Assembly: GCF_006716315.1 (NCBI RefSeq)
Contig: NZ_VFOV01000001.1
Location: 4,790,501 to 4,854,500, forward strand
Source: Nocardioides albertanoniae
Lineage (GTDB): Bacteria; Actinomycetota; Actinomycetes; Propionibacteriales; Nocardioidaceae
Reading direction: 5' to 3'
DNA length: 64,000 nt
A program made the position numbers and the translations under genes. The notes below the pieces were generated by a model. The model saw only the letters and a list, made by a program, of their open reading frames with translations, was not told the DNA's origin and did not search any database. The number at the start of each line of letters is the position of its first letter. Position 1 is the first letter of the stretch. Below are positions 16,674-28,925 of the stretch, in pieces.

Positions 16674-17483
16674 ATGAGCAACGACCCAGCCGACAAGCTC
16701 GCTGCGCCGTCGTTCGGTTTCAAGAAGAAGCGTGGGGGCGCGAAGCCGGCGAAGGCGAAGTCCGAGGCGACTCCGAGCACGACCCAGCCCGAGACGGCGG
16801 CGCCTGCGGCAGACGCCGCCGAGTCAGCCCCGGCCGAGTCGACCAGCGCGACCGCGCAGGGCGAGAAGACTCAGGTCCTGGAGAAGGCGGCCCCCTCCAC
16901 GGCCGACCCGGTCGACCCCGATCCAGTCGTCGAGGACGCCCCGAAGAAGCAGAAGGCCGAGAAGGCTCAGAAGGCGAAGTCCGCCAAGCAGCCAAAGCTC
17001 GCGAAGCCCAAGCCCGCGAAGAAGCCCAGGCCCGCCAAGGAGCCCAAGGCATCGAGCACTCCGAAGGCACCCAAGCAGCCCAAGGACCCGAGCCAGCGCC
17101 GGCTGAACATCGGCATGCCGTCGGGGCTCTCCGCGGCCGTGATGATCGGCGCGATCGTCGGAGCCTTCATGGCCCTGGCCGTCTGGTTCAGCGGCACCGT
17201 GAGTCAGTGGACGCGAGGCACCTCGTCGCTCGGCGACAGCGGCGCGTTCGTCCTCATCGCTGTCTTCGCCCTCGCGATCGTCGTCGGCGGCTACCTGCTC
17301 CGCCTCGCCTCTGCGAGGTCGCCGTTCACGATCAGCTTCCTCGGCTCAGCCCTGGTCGCCGTACTCTCGATGCTCTTCCTCACCGAGCTCTTCAACTACG
17401 CCTGGGGCGTCATCGTCGTCGTGTTCCTCACCGCCGCCGCGTACGCCCTCGCCCACTGGGTCACCACCAACTACATCGACTGA
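16674..17483 (+). CDS. Membrane protein with Lys/Ala/Pro-rich N-terminal region
   Basis: A 269-residue protein, not recognised. Residues 1-140 are low-complexity and cytoplasmic-looking, with KPKPAKKPRPAKEPK-type repeats. Residues 150-269 form four hydrophobic helices (GLSAAVMIGAIVGAFMALAV, GAFVLIAVFALAIVVGGYLL, SALVAVLSMLFLTELFNYAW, GVIVVVFLTAAAYALAHWV). The start ATG 16674 is 53 bases after the previous gene. It converges on asd, with a repeat array between. Confidence 0.75.
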   Translation: MSNDPADKLAAPSFGFKKKRGGAKPAKAKSEATPSTTQPETAAPAADAAESAPAESTSATAQGEKTQVLEKAAPSTADPVDPDPVVEDAPKKQKAEKAQKAKSAKQPKLAKPKPAKKPRPAKEPKASSTPKAPKQPKDPSQRRLNIGMPSGLSAAVMIGAIVGAFMALAVWFSGTVSQWTRGTSSLGDSGAFVLIAVFALAIVVGGYLLRLASARSPFTISFLGSALVAVLSMLFLTELFNYAWGVIVVVFLTAAAYALAHWVTTNYID

Positions 17484-17492
17484 CCACCCTCA

Positions 17493-17710
17493 GCCGAGAA
17501 GTCACCTCTGCAGACCGAGAGGTCAGGCCCGCGGCGTCGAGAAGTCACCTCTGCAGACTGAGACGTCACTTCCGCAGGCCGAAACGTCACCGCCGCGGCG
17601 CCGAGAGGTCACTTCTGCAGGTCGAGAAGTCGTTCAATGCCATCTCGACCTGCAGAAGTGACGCTTCGGCCTGCAGACGTGACGTCTCGGCCTGGTGGGT
17701 GACTTCTCGC
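17493..17710. repeat. 21-bp repeat array with inverted arm
   Basis: Seven consecutive units on the plus strand, near 17493, 17514, 17536, 17557, 17578, 17600 and 17621, resemble GCCGAGAAGTCACTTCTGCAG (21 bases; two have one extra base between them). From 17643 the same unit appears about three times in reverse orientation. The junction makes a perfect 20-bp inverted repeat (17608-17627 with 17643-17662) around a 15-base loop. It fills the convergent gap between the membrane-protein gene and asd and may end transcription from both sides. Not coding in any sustained frame. Confidence 0.75.
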
Positions 17711-17714
17711 TAGG

Positions 17715-20590
<2,876 letters not shown>

Positions 20591-20601
20591 GCCGGGAGAG
20601 T

Positions 20602-21189
20602 CTACGTTGCCGCTGTTGCCGTCTTCTCAAGCATCTCATCTGCAGCGGCCAGATCCTCGTCTTCACCGGTGAACGGCTCGGAGTCGAGACGGTCGTGAGC
20701 GACCACGGTCAGCAGCGCGTTGAGCACCGCTCCCGCCAGGTTTCCCCAGTTGTTGACGTAGCTGAACTGCCACCACCACAGCGCCTCGTCGACATCGCCC
20801 AGACGGTAGTGACGCAGGCCGTACTCCAGATCGGTCACCAGGCTCGCGATGTCGTCGGAGACCTGACTGTCGACCACGTCGGGCCGGTAAGGGTCGAAGA
20901 CGAAGCTGTAGGTGTCGATGTTGCCGAACATCTCGGCCAGGCCCATCCGGAGCTCGTCGACGTCGGCCTCCATGCCTACATCGGGCTGGAACTCCTCGCG
21001 CGGCTTGAAGTCCTGCTGTGCACCCATCCGGGCGCCCGCCAGAAGGATCTGGCTGACCTCGAGCAGCAGCATCGGGACGGCGCTGCCGCCATCACCGTCG
21101 GCAGCGATCGCACGCACCGAGAGCAAGAAGCTCTCCACCGAGTCGGCGATGCTGGTGGCGAAGTCCTTGCCGGTCAACTCGTTCGTCAT
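20602..21189 (-). CDS. DUF5063 domain protein
   Basis: A 195-residue, mostly helical, acidic protein with [21 protein letters not shown] in its C-terminal half, characteristic of DUF5063. It is commonly found next to recR in actinobacteria. No signal peptide or membrane segment. It lies 11 bases before ask in the dnaX-ybaB-recR-DUF5063-ask-asd run, so it may share their transcript. Function unknown. Confidence 0.82.
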   Translation of the reverse strand: MTNELTGKDFATSIADSVESFLLSVRAIAADGDGGSAVPMLLLEVSQILLAGARMGAQQDFKPREEFQPDVGMEADVDELRMGLAEMFGNIDTYSFVFDPYRPDVVDSQVSDDIASLVTDLEYGLRHYRLGDVDEALWWWQFSYVNNWGNLAGAVLNALLTVVAHDRLDSEPFTGEDEDLAAADEMLEKTATAAT

Positions 21190-21289
21190 GACGCCCCCCC
21201 CTTCCCGAGGTCCCTGTGGATCGTCAGGCTACCTCCGATAAGGCGGCCTGACGAGGGTAAAGAGATGGCTCTTAGCAGGCCTTAAGCCA

Positions 21290-21886
21290 CTATTCAGCCG
21301 ATCGTCGCCCAGCGAACGCGCGTCCGAGAGTGACCTCGTCGGCGTACTCCAGGTCGCCACCCACCGGAAGGCCGCTGGCCAGCCGGGTGACCTTCAGACC
21401 GAGCGGGCTCAGCTGACGGGTCAGGTAGGTGGCGGTCGCCTCGCCCTCGAGGTTGGGGTCGGTGGCGAGGATCACCTCGGTGATCCCGGGGTCGTTGAGC
21501 CGCTGGACGAGCTCACGGATGCGCAGCTGGTCAGGGCCGATCCCGTCGATGGGGCTGATCGCCCCGCCGAGCACGTGATAGCGACCGCGGAACTCGCGGG
21601 TGCGCTCGATCGCGACGACGTCCTTGTATTCCTCGACCACGCACAGCACCGACTGCTCGCGACGCGGATCACGGCAGATCCGGCAGGTCTCCTCCTCGGA
21701 GACGTTGAAGCAGACCGAGCAGAACTTCACCTTCGCCTTGACCTCGTTGAGGATCGCAGCCAGACGGTGTACGTCTGCGGGATCAGCCTGGAGCAGGTGG
21801 AACGCGATCCGCTGGGCGCTCTTCGGGCCCACGCCCGGCAGCCTTCCCAGCTCGTCGATGAGGTCTTGGACCACACCCTCGTACAA
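21290..21886 (-). CDS. recR: Recombination mediator RecR
   Basis: Works with RecF/RecO to load RecA at gaps. A 198-residue protein of standard family length: the N-terminal helix-hairpin-helix [20 protein letters not shown], a zinc finger [16 protein letters not shown], and a Toprim domain from [10 protein letters not shown] to [17 protein letters not shown]. The start is TTG at 21886 with AAGGCG upstream. It follows ybaB and dnaX in the classical order. Confidence 0.96.
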   Translation of the reverse strand: MYEGVVQDLIDELGRLPGVGPKSAQRIAFHLLQADPADVHRLAAILNEVKAKVKFCSVCFNVSEEETCRICRDPRREQSVLCVVEEYKDVVAIERTREFRGRYHVLGGAISPIDGIGPDQLRIRELVQRLNDPGITEVILATDPNLEGEATATYLTRQLSPLGLKVTRLASGLPVGGDLEYADEVTLGRAFAGRRSAE

Positions 21887-21917
21887 GTTGTTGTCGCCTT
21901 ATCTCGTCGGTGCGGGT

Positions 21918-22307
21918 CTAGAAGCCGAGCTTGAACGGAGGCTCGCCGCCGGCGGCTCCGGGGCCGCCGCCGAGACCACCCGCGAGCGGGCCCATCGTCT
22001 CGCCGGCGAGCTCGTCGGCCTTGCTCTTCGCGTCGCGGTAGGCCGCGACGATCACCGAGCCGAGGTCTTCGAGATCGTCGGGGCTGCTGCCGTCGAACTC
22101 GCCCTGCTTGATCTCGACGCCGACCAGCTCACCGGTGCCGGTGACCTTCACGGTCACCGCGCCGCCGGCGACGGTGCCGTCGACGATCGTCTCCGCGAGC
22201 TTCTCCTGGGCGTCGACGATCTGACCCTGCAGGGCCTGAGCCTGCTGCATGATCGCGTTGAGGTCGAGGCCGCCTTCTCCGCCGAGGCCTTCGAGAGGGT
22301 TCGTCAT
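21918..22307 (-). CDS. YbaB/EbfC nucleoid-associated protein
   Basis: A small DNA-binding protein of 129 residues. MQQAQALQGQIVDAQEKLAE and the beta strands AVTVKVTGTGELVGVEI are the YbaB fold; the C-terminus is Gly/Pro-rich. It lies 21 bases after dnaX and before recR, the conserved dnaX-ybaB-recR arrangement. Confidence 0.94.
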   Translation of the reverse strand: MTNPLEGLGGEGGLDLNAIMQQAQALQGQIVDAQEKLAETIVDGTVAGGAVTVKVTGTGELVGVEIKQGEFDGSSPDDLEDLGSVIVAAYRDAKSKADELAGETMGPLAGGLGGGPGAAGGEPPFKLGF

Positions 22308-22328
22308 CTGTTTCGTCCTTGGGTTGGT

Positions 22329-24485
22329 CTAGTTGTGAGGGATCTCTTCGATCATCGTTGCACCCAGCTCCCGAGCGAGCAGGTCTTCGGCCCCCAGAGT
22401 GGCCGGACCGTCATAGGCCTGGTCGTCGGGATTGACCGCCGCATCCGCCTCGGCCAGACGGACCGCCTGGTCGTCGACGGGCGGCTGGTAGTCGGCGTCA
22501 CGCGTCGGGCGGATCGCCTCGCGGGCCAGCGCGATCGACCCCGGCTCGACCGGGACCACCGCCGGGGGCGCCTGGGACTGATCAACCGGTGGCGCGTCGG
22601 CCGCCCAGTCGGGCGGGGGTGCCTGCTCGTTCCAGGAGCCGTCCGGCTGCTGCGGGGCCGGATCCGACGGCTGGTTCGGCTGCTGGGGTTGCTGCGGCTG
22701 CTGGGGTTGAGGCGCGGGCGGTGCCGGCCGCTGCGACGCACCCTGGCCGCCACCGGCGACGATCGCCTCGATCTTCGGCTGGATGCCGATCACGTTGACC
22801 AGGGCCTGACCCAGGATCGGCTCGTGCCCACCGGTCGCGAACCGGTCACGAAGACCCGGCGACCCGAACCCGATGGTGAGCACCCCGTCGCGGAAGTCGA
22901 TCACCGATGCGTTCTGCCCGACCAGCGACCAGGTGGCGCGACGCAGACCCTTGGTCTGCGCGATCACGTCGTCCCACAGCCGGCGGACGTCGACATTGCC
23001 CATGCCGGCGCTCTGTGTCGGCTGAGTCTGCTGCTGCGGCGCTGCGGGAGGCTGCTGCTGGCTCGGCGGCTCGGGCACGGGCTGCGGCTCCGGTACGCCG
23101 GCGGCTGGTGTCTCCTCGACCGGCTCGGGGTTCGGCTCCCGAACCGGCTCAGGAGCCGCCTCGCGCACCGGCTCGTCGGCCACGTAGGACTGCGCAGGCT
23201 CCGCCGCCGGGGCGGGAGCGGCGGTCTCGTGCCCCGGCGCACCGACGGACGGCTTGAGCACCGGCCGGTCCTGAGCGGGAGCGGCAGCCGCCGGGTGGGC
23301 GGACACCGTCGGCGTACCGCTGACCTCGACGCGCCTCTCCAGACGGTCGAGGCGAGCGGCGAGGCCGTCGGCGCCGTCGGCCGCGGGCAGCAGCACGCGG
23401 GCACAGATCAGCTCGAGGAGCAGCCGGGGCGCGGTGGCGCCACGCATCTCGGTCAGACCGGTCGCGACGGCGTCGGCGGCACGCGAGAGATCATGCGGCC
23501 CGAATCGTCCGGCCTGGCCGACGAGGCGCTCGCCGCCGTCTTCGGAGACGTCGATGAGCCCGGTCGTGGGCGCGTCAGGCACTGCCTTGACGATGACCAG
23601 GTCGCGCAGTCGACGCAGCAGATCCTCGGTGAACCGTCGCGGGTCCTGACCGGTCTCGATGATCTTGTCGATCACCCCGAAGACCGCAGCCCCGTCATGG
23701 GCGGCGAAGGCGTCGACGACCTCGTCGAGCAGCGCATCGGGGGTGTAGCCGAGCAGCCCGGCAGCGAGCTCGTACGTCACGCCTTCCGGACCCGCGCCAC
23801 CCAGGAGCTGATCCATGACCGAGAGGCTGTCGCGCATCGACCCGCCGCCCGCGCGGGCGACCAGCGGCAACGCGGCCGGAGCGACCTTGATGCCCTCCAT
23901 GTCGCACAGCGTCGCGATGTAGTCGGCGACGAGCTTGGGTGGGAAAAGCCGGAACGGGTAGTGGTGGGTGCGCGACCGGATCGTCGGGATGACCTTCTCC
24001 GGCTCGGTGGTCGCGAAGATGAACCGCAGGTGCTCCGGCGGCTCCTCGACGAGCTTGAGCAGCGCGTTGAAGCCCTGCGTCGAGACCATGTGGGCCTCGT
24101 CGATGATGTAGACCTTGTAGCGGCTCTTGACCGGCGCGAAGAACGCCTTCTCCCGCAGGTCACGGGCGTCGTCGACGCCACCGTGGGAGGCCGCGTCGAT
24201 CTCGATCACGTCGATGCTGCCCGGCCCGCCACGCGCCAGGTCGCGGCACGACTCGCACTCCCCGCACGGGTCGGCGATCGGCGCCTTCTCGCAGTTGAGC
24301 GCCCGCGCCAGGATCCGCGCCGAGGTCGTCTTGCCACAGCCACGGGGCCCGGAGAAGAGATAGGCATGGTTGACCCGGTTGCCCGCCAGCGCGTTGCGCA
24401 GCGGGCCGGTGACGTGATCTTGGCCGATGACCTCGGCGAACGTCTCCGGCCGGTAGCGGCGGTAGAGAGCTAGGGGTGCGTCCAC
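22329..24485 (-). CDS. dnaX: DNA polymerase III subunit gamma/tau
   Basis: Clamp-loader ATPase, 718 residues from a GTG start at 24485 (VDAPLALYRRYRPETF, the usual beginning). Walker A is GPRGCGKTTSAR (46-57); the zinc module uses Cys65, Cys74, Cys77 and Cys80; then DEAHMVSTQGFNALLKLVEE and sensor-1 FATTEPEKV. From about residue 390 the protein is Pro/Ala/Gln-rich with a tau-like middle part (about 500-590). An upstream in-frame extension through the SRP RNA region is rejected. Confidence 0.96.
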   Translation of the reverse strand: MDAPLALYRRYRPETFAEVIGQDHVTGPLRNALAGNRVNHAYLFSGPRGCGKTTSARILARALNCEKAPIADPCGECESCRDLARGGPGSIDVIEIDAASHGGVDDARDLREKAFFAPVKSRYKVYIIDEAHMVSTQGFNALLKLVEEPPEHLRFIFATTEPEKVIPTIRSRTHHYPFRLFPPKLVADYIATLCDMEGIKVAPAALPLVARAGGGSMRDSLSVMDQLLGGAGPEGVTYELAAGLLGYTPDALLDEVVDAFAAHDGAAVFGVIDKIIETGQDPRRFTEDLLRRLRDLVIVKAVPDAPTTGLIDVSEDGGERLVGQAGRFGPHDLSRAADAVATGLTEMRGATAPRLLLELICARVLLPAADGADGLAARLDRLERRVEVSGTPTVSAHPAAAAPAQDRPVLKPSVGAPGHETAAPAPAAEPAQSYVADEPVREAAPEPVREPNPEPVEETPAAGVPEPQPVPEPPSQQQPPAAPQQQTQPTQSAGMGNVDVRRLWDDVIAQTKGLRRATWSLVGQNASVIDFRDGVLTIGFGSPGLRDRFATGGHEPILGQALVNVIGIQPKIEAIVAGGGQGASQRPAPPAPQPQQPQQPQQPNQPSDPAPQQPDGSWNEQAPPPDWAADAPPVDQSQAPPAVVPVEPGSIALAREAIRPTRDADYQPPVDDQAVRLAEADAAVNPDDQAYDGPATLGAEDLLARELGATMIEEIPHN

Positions 24486-24565
24486 TCGACAGACCCTATC
24501 CGCGACCACCGACAGTTCGTAACCACCCTGGGCGGTGACGTCCCGGCTTGTGTGCGGGCATGAAA

Positions 24566-24657
24566 AGGCCCCCCACGTACCCAACAGAGCTCGCGTATCC
24601 TTGCTGCCTTCCGGCCCTGGGGAGGTTCGACAAGATGTCGCCACATGGGGGGTTGCC
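24566..24657 (-). ncRNA. ffs: Signal recognition particle RNA (small bacterial type)
   Basis: The minus strand contains the conserved SRP apical region CCAGGGCCGGAAGGCAGCAA (24601-24620 on the plus strand, reversed). The ends pair: CCCCCCATGT near the 5' end with ACGTGGGGGG near the 3' end, followed by CCTTTTC, a short T run suited to termination. Size is about 92 bases. Binds Ffh for co-translational targeting. End positions are approximate. Confidence 0.92.
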
Positions 24658-24753
24658 GAAGAGTCTAGACGAGCCCCACCGCCGAACCCAAAGGCGGCCC
24701 GCACCCCACCGCCGATTTCCTCCAGACGTACGCAGCCGCGTAAGGTTCCCCAC

Positions 24754-24841
24754 GGATCTGTCGCCTAGTGGCCTATGGCGCACGGCTGGAATCCGTGTTG
24801 GGTGCAAGCCCTCGGGGGTTCGAATCCCCCCAGATCCGCCA
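24754..24841 (+). tRNA. tRNA-Ser (anticodon GGA)
   Basis: Class II tRNA. The acceptor stem GGATCTG pairs with CAGATCC; anticodon stem CACGG/CCGTG with loop CTGGAAT gives GGA; a long variable arm and a T arm with GGTTCGAATCC follow. The CCA end is encoded (24839-24841). A terminator hairpin follows. Confidence 0.96.
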
Positions 24842-24849
24842 CACGAAAT

Positions 24850-24886
24850 CGGCGCCTGACCTGCAGTGATTGCAGATCAGGCGCCG
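24850..24886. terminator. Terminator of tRNA-Ser / mycP end
   Basis: A 16-bp stem with one mismatch (24850-24865 with 24871-24886), loop GTGAT, followed by TTCTCG. It lies between the tRNA and the stop of the convergent mycosin gene and can serve both. Confidence 0.8.
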
Positions 24887-24906
24887 TTCTCGTCTGAGTG
24901 GGCCGA

Positions 24907-26031
24907 CTACATCGAGCCCTTGCGGCGCGAGAACAGCGGCCGCAGGACCAGCCCGAGACCGAGCGCGCCGCCGCCACCGATGCCCCACCAGATCGCATTC
25001 TCGCGGACGGTGGCGAGCGGATCCTTCTGCTCCTTGGCCATCGGGGCCGGCTCGACGTCCTGCGTCTTCTCGTCGTCCTTGACGGCCGGGCGGGCCAACG
25101 CGTCGTAGGCGTTCACCACACCTGCGCCCCAGAAGCGTCCGCCCTGACCCTCGCGGCCCGATGCGGTGCCGTAGAGGCGGTCGATGACCTCGTCGGCGCT
25201 CCAGCCCCGGTTGGTGGACCAGATCAGCGCGAGCACACCGGCGACCTCGGCGGAGGCGAAGGAGGTCGTGACCGAGTCGACCCAGCACGGCTGGCCGAAG
25301 AGCGTCTTCGAGGCCGCCCCGTAGGTCGGAGCGGCGACGTCGGTCTCGGAGTTGGGCAAGACCGCTGACTCCGGGTCGGAGGCCCAGGTGCCGGAGGCAC
25401 TGACCGTCACCACGGAGTCGTTGGCATTGGGGAAGACCTTGGGCGAGATGTCCCGGTCTTCGTCGGTGGCGATGCCTGACCAGTCGGACGCCATCACGAC
25501 GATGGCCCCCTTCTTGATGAGCGTGTCGACCGCCGCGTCCAGGCCCGACGACCCCTGTGTCGCAGGGAGGCCGACGTCGACGATCAGCCCCTTCGCGTTG
25601 CCCTTGGCCAACGAGTTGAGCTGAGCGGTCATCTGCTTGACGTCGACCGTGGACTTTTCCTGACCGACCTTGAGGACCGCGTGGTCGCTGAGCTTGGCCT
25701 TGGGCGCGATCTGGGAGATCAGGCCGGCGGCGACGGTGCCGTGATAGTCCTTCGCGCTGCGGCTGTATCCGGAGTCGACCACCGCGACCCGGATTCCCTG
25801 GCCCTGCTTGCTGACCTCCTGCGCCTCGGAGATCCGCATGATCGCGAACGGAGCCGCCGTGGTCGGCACGGGAGCCGTCTGGGTCTCCGCCTTCTGCGGG
25901 GCGCCACCGGTGTTCTTCTCGTAGGCCTTGCAGACGGCCCGCTCCTCCGCGGCGTACGCAGCCGGGCTGCCCAGCAGAGACAGCCCACCCACGACGGCAG
26001 CGAGCGCGATAGCGCTGCGCACCGATGTCAC
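24907..26031 (-). CDS. mycP: Mycosin-type subtilase of T7SS
   Basis: Membrane-anchored subtilisin-like protease of the secretion system, 374 residues from the GTG at 26031, fixed by a GTGA overlap with eccB. Signal peptide about 1-27. Catalytic Asp86 in VAVVDSGYS, His97 in YHGTVAAGL, Ser257 in TTSFASAEVAG; a C-terminal membrane helix about 347-365 with a basic tail. At the usual oxyanion Asn position the sequence reads VMASDWSG, that is Asp183. It heads the mycP-eccB-eccD group at the edge of the locus. Confidence 0.9.
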   Translation of the reverse strand: MTSVRSAIALAAVVGGLSLLGSPAAYAAEERAVCKAYEKNTGGAPQKAETQTAPVPTTAAPFAIMRISEAQEVSKQGQGIRVAVVDSGYSRSAKDYHGTVAAGLISQIAPKAKLSDHAVLKVGQEKSTVDVKQMTAQLNSLAKGNAKGLIVDVGLPATQGSSGLDAAVDTLIKKGAIVVMASDWSGIATDEDRDISPKVFPNANDSVVTVSASGTWASDPESAVLPNSETDVAAPTYGAASKTLFGQPCWVDSVTTSFASAEVAGVLALIWSTNRGWSADEVIDRLYGTASGREGQGGRFWGAGVVNAYDALARPAVKDDEKTQDVEPAPMAKEQKDPLATVRENAIWWGIGGGGALGLGLVLRPLFSRRKGSM

Positions 26032-27437
26032 TCGGCCACGCACTTGCTCTCCTCGACCTTGCCGCTACCGGGCGGGCACAGTGCCATCTCGGTCGACAGG
26101 GCGGCACCGCTGGGCAGCATACGGAGCCAGGTGCCAGGGATGAGCGTGCCCGAGTCCGAGGTCAGACCGAGACGATCGACCGTGACCGGACCATCCACCG
26201 TGTTGGCGCTCCCCCGAGCATCGACGAGGAATGGGGTGGCACTCTTCTTGTCCAGGTCCTCGCCGTTGGACGCAAAGACGAAAGCGCCCTTTCCGGGGTC
26301 GACCCGGGCAGAGGTCAGGTCGGTGGCCTCCGGCGGTTCGGTCGTCGGCCACGCGTCCGCGCCCGGTTCGGTGCCGAGGCGCACCGTTGTCTTCTTGCCG
26401 GCCTCGAGCTTGGCGCACGCGGGGCCGGTGGCCGGCGTCAGCGTCTCTCGCGGCCAGAAGGTGGACGATTCCAGCCGATCGCCGTGGATGTTCGGCTGGG
26501 AGTCGAGCGACTGCGGGTTGACCTTGCTGCCGAACGCCACGTCGTAGACCTCGCTGGCGAACGCCTCGAGCCGGATCCAACCGCTCTCGGTCATCAGGTA
26601 GTTCTTCGCCTGATAGTTGCCCTTGGTGCCGATCGGGTAGTCCTCGCCCTCGACCGTCTGGCCGGCCTTGGTGAACGCGCTCCCGAAGGATTCGCCCGAC
26701 AGCGGCGCCCCGGCGGGGAACAGGTTCACCCAGGCCTGCGGCACCGTCGGGGTCGAGACAGGTCCGCTGAACGCACCGTCGGCGTACGTCTCCGCGTCGT
26801 CATCGATCTTGTAGCTGTAGGCCTGGGTGTAACCGTCCAGATCCTGGCTCTCCGCGATGAGGTAGGTCCCCTCCTCCGACTGCACCATGAAGCCGGCCCC
26901 TGCCGCCTCGTGCACATCGGGCTTGGCAGAGATGTTCAGGAAGGTGCCGGAGCCGTTCGCCGTGCAGGTCGTCCAGCCGGAGTTGATGAAGTCGGACTTC
27001 CGCGGCAGCTCCTCGGGCACGCCCGCGCCGGAGATGCCGATGGTCCCCTTCGGGAACTCCTTGTCGATCTCCTCCTGGTCGATGACCTTCGACTTCTTCT
27101 CCAGGTCGAGCCCGAGGATGAGCTGGGCGCTGGCGAGGTTGACGACCGGGTACAGCTCCCTCTCCTTCTCCGGGCCGGTGACGACGTACCGCGCCCCGCC
27201 CTTGGTCACGATCAGGCCGGGCTGGTCGGCCCAGCCGGTCGCGGCCTTGGGCGAGAGGAAGTGAGCGACACCGCCGCCGGCGATGAGCAGCACCGCGAGC
27301 ACGAGGCCGCCGAAGACCGACCGGCCGGGCCGAGCCGGCTCCACCTCGCGCCCGCCCGGGGCGCCGGAGAGGAACGCGGAGACGAGCCGGCGGCGGCTGA
27401 AGGCATGGGCCTCTACAAGGTCCTTCTTGCTGGCCAT
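26028..27437 (-). CDS. eccB: T7SS core component EccB
   Basis: Core membrane component of the T7SS channel, 469 residues. The N-terminal cytoplasmic opening KDLVEAHAFSRRRLVSAF is typical of EccB, followed by one membrane helix (about 42-62) and a large extracytoplasmic domain containing repeated beta blocks (TGWADQPGLIVTKGGARYV). It overlaps eccD by one base (TGATG) and mycP by four, so the three are probably translated together. Confidence 0.93.
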   Translation of the reverse strand: MASKKDLVEAHAFSRRRLVSAFLSGAPGGREVEPARPGRSVFGGLVLAVLLIAGGGVAHFLSPKAATGWADQPGLIVTKGGARYVVTGPEKERELYPVVNLASAQLILGLDLEKKSKVIDQEEIDKEFPKGTIGISGAGVPEELPRKSDFINSGWTTCTANGSGTFLNISAKPDVHEAAGAGFMVQSEEGTYLIAESQDLDGYTQAYSYKIDDDAETYADGAFSGPVSTPTVPQAWVNLFPAGAPLSGESFGSAFTKAGQTVEGEDYPIGTKGNYQAKNYLMTESGWIRLEAFASEVYDVAFGSKVNPQSLDSQPNIHGDRLESSTFWPRETLTPATGPACAKLEAGKKTTVRLGTEPGADAWPTTEPPEATDLTSARVDPGKGAFVFASNGEDLDKKSATPFLVDARGSANTVDGPVTVDRLGLTSDSGTLIPGTWLRMLPSGAALSTEMALCPPGSGKVEESKCVAE

Positions 27438-28807
27438 CAGAAACCAGCCACCGCGGCGCCGAAGAGGCCGGATGCGAGCACCATCAGCGGCAGCATCGCC
27501 AGCAGGCAGATCGTCTCGGCGAGGTCAGCCAGGCGTCCGCGCCGGATCGAACCGACGTCGGGGACGAGCGTGAGCACCAGGAGTACGCCACCGGCGGCCG
27601 CCAGCACGACGGCGGTCGTCGGTCGCCACGACTCGTGGTAGATCAGCAGGGCCGCGCCGATCGCGAGCAGGCCGGCGATACCGGAGACCAGACCGACGAG
27701 CACCTCGGTGCCCGTGCGGTACTGCCGGGTACGCAGCATCAGCACGACGCACGCGGCCAGGGCCAGCAGCGTGCCGAAGAGACCGAGCCCGACGACGAAC
27801 GGCGAGGTCAGCACGACCAGCACGCCGACCGAGAGCGAGATCGCGACCAGGATCTCGTGGGCGACCCGGGCGTCGACCCGCACCTGGTTGGCCGTGATCT
27901 CGTCGGGGTCGAGGTTGATGTCTTCGTCGGAGTAGAGCTGCGGCACGTCGGTCTTGGTGGTGCTCAGCGCCAGCCACGGGAAGAAGCTGCCGGCCAGGAC
28001 CACGACCACCAGCACGATGCCGAGCACCACACCGGCCTTCCAGCCGGTGGCGGTCAGCAGCAGGCCGGCGACCAGGAAGACACCGCCGACGAGGGCGCCC
28101 GGCATCGCCAGCATCCGGGCCTCGCCCAGACCGAGGAAACCGACCGCCGAGACGAGCATGGCGCCAGCGCCGGCGAAGGCCAGCGGGAGACCGACGTCGC
28201 CGCCGTCACCGATGGCCGCGGCGCCGATCAGGAAGCCGGCGACCGCGCCGTAGACCTCACCGATCCAGACCGCGGAGATCGCGGCGTCGTTCTCGGCCTC
28301 GAGCCGCGAGAGCACGATCGCTCCGCCGGCGAGGACGATGCCGATCACCGCGGCAGCGACGCCGGCGAGCGTCGACGGCGCCTGGGTCCACAGCGCACCG
28401 GCCCCGAGGAGCAGCAGCAGCGCGGCAGCCAGCAGCGACGTACGTCGTCCGGCCTCGGGCTTCCACGGCGCCATCTCGCCCTCGACGACGTCGGTCATCG
28501 CCTCGACCACGTCGTCATAGACCCGCGGCGGCTTATCGTCGATGCCGGCGCTCACGGTGAGTACGCCGCCGTCCTCGACACCCTGCGGGATCAGCCCGAG
28601 ATCGCCGGCGAGCTTGCGGCCATCGGCGAGCACGACGCGGTAGCCGGCGTAGGCCGTCTGCGGGTCGAGCATGCCGACGCTTCGAGCGAGCTCGGGAACG
28701 AGCTCGGCCACCGGCACCGATCCGGGCAGCACCAGATCCATCCGGCGGGTGCCGGAGGCAACCGTGACCCGGACCAGCCCGGTGGGCGCCACCTGCGCCT
28801 GCGTCAT
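27437..28807 (-). CDS. eccD: T7SS membrane protein EccD (copy 1)
   Basis: A 456-residue EccD: an N-terminal ubiquitin-like domain (about residues 8-85, with MDLVLPGSVPVAELVPELAR and YRVVLADGRKL), a linker, then about eleven membrane helices from residue 125 to the end. EccD dimers frame the T7SS membrane vestibule. First gene of the eccD-eccB-mycP set. A second EccD-like gene lies 1 kb upstream, across the Esx pair. Confidence 0.92.
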   Translation of the reverse strand: MTQAQVAPTGLVRVTVASGTRRMDLVLPGSVPVAELVPELARSVGMLDPQTAYAGYRVVLADGRKLAGDLGLIPQGVEDGGVLTVSAGIDDKPPRVYDDVVEAMTDVVEGEMAPWKPEAGRRTSLLAAALLLLLGAGALWTQAPSTLAGVAAAVIGIVLAGGAIVLSRLEAENDAAISAVWIGEVYGAVAGFLIGAAAIGDGGDVGLPLAFAGAGAMLVSAVGFLGLGEARMLAMPGALVGGVFLVAGLLLTATGWKAGVVLGIVLVVVVLAGSFFPWLALSTTKTDVPQLYSDEDINLDPDEITANQVRVDARVAHEILVAISLSVGVLVVLTSPFVVGLGLFGTLLALAACVVLMLRTRQYRTGTEVLVGLVSGIAGLLAIGAALLIYHESWRPTTAVVLAAAGGVLLVLTLVPDVGSIRRGRLADLAETICLLAMLPLMVLASGLFGAAVAGF

Positions 28808-28925
28808 TTCACGAACTCCTCGCGTCGTGCCTGTATCCGGGACGGACCGACCGACTGTCCCGAGAGTGATTCGCCCGCCGGTTCAGACGGCGAGCAGCAG
28901 CGCTGACTTTGCCACAAAACGAGCT

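Noticed and set aside
17493..17710. CRISPR array
   Set aside because: Repeats are contiguous with no unique spacers and no cas genes are nearby.
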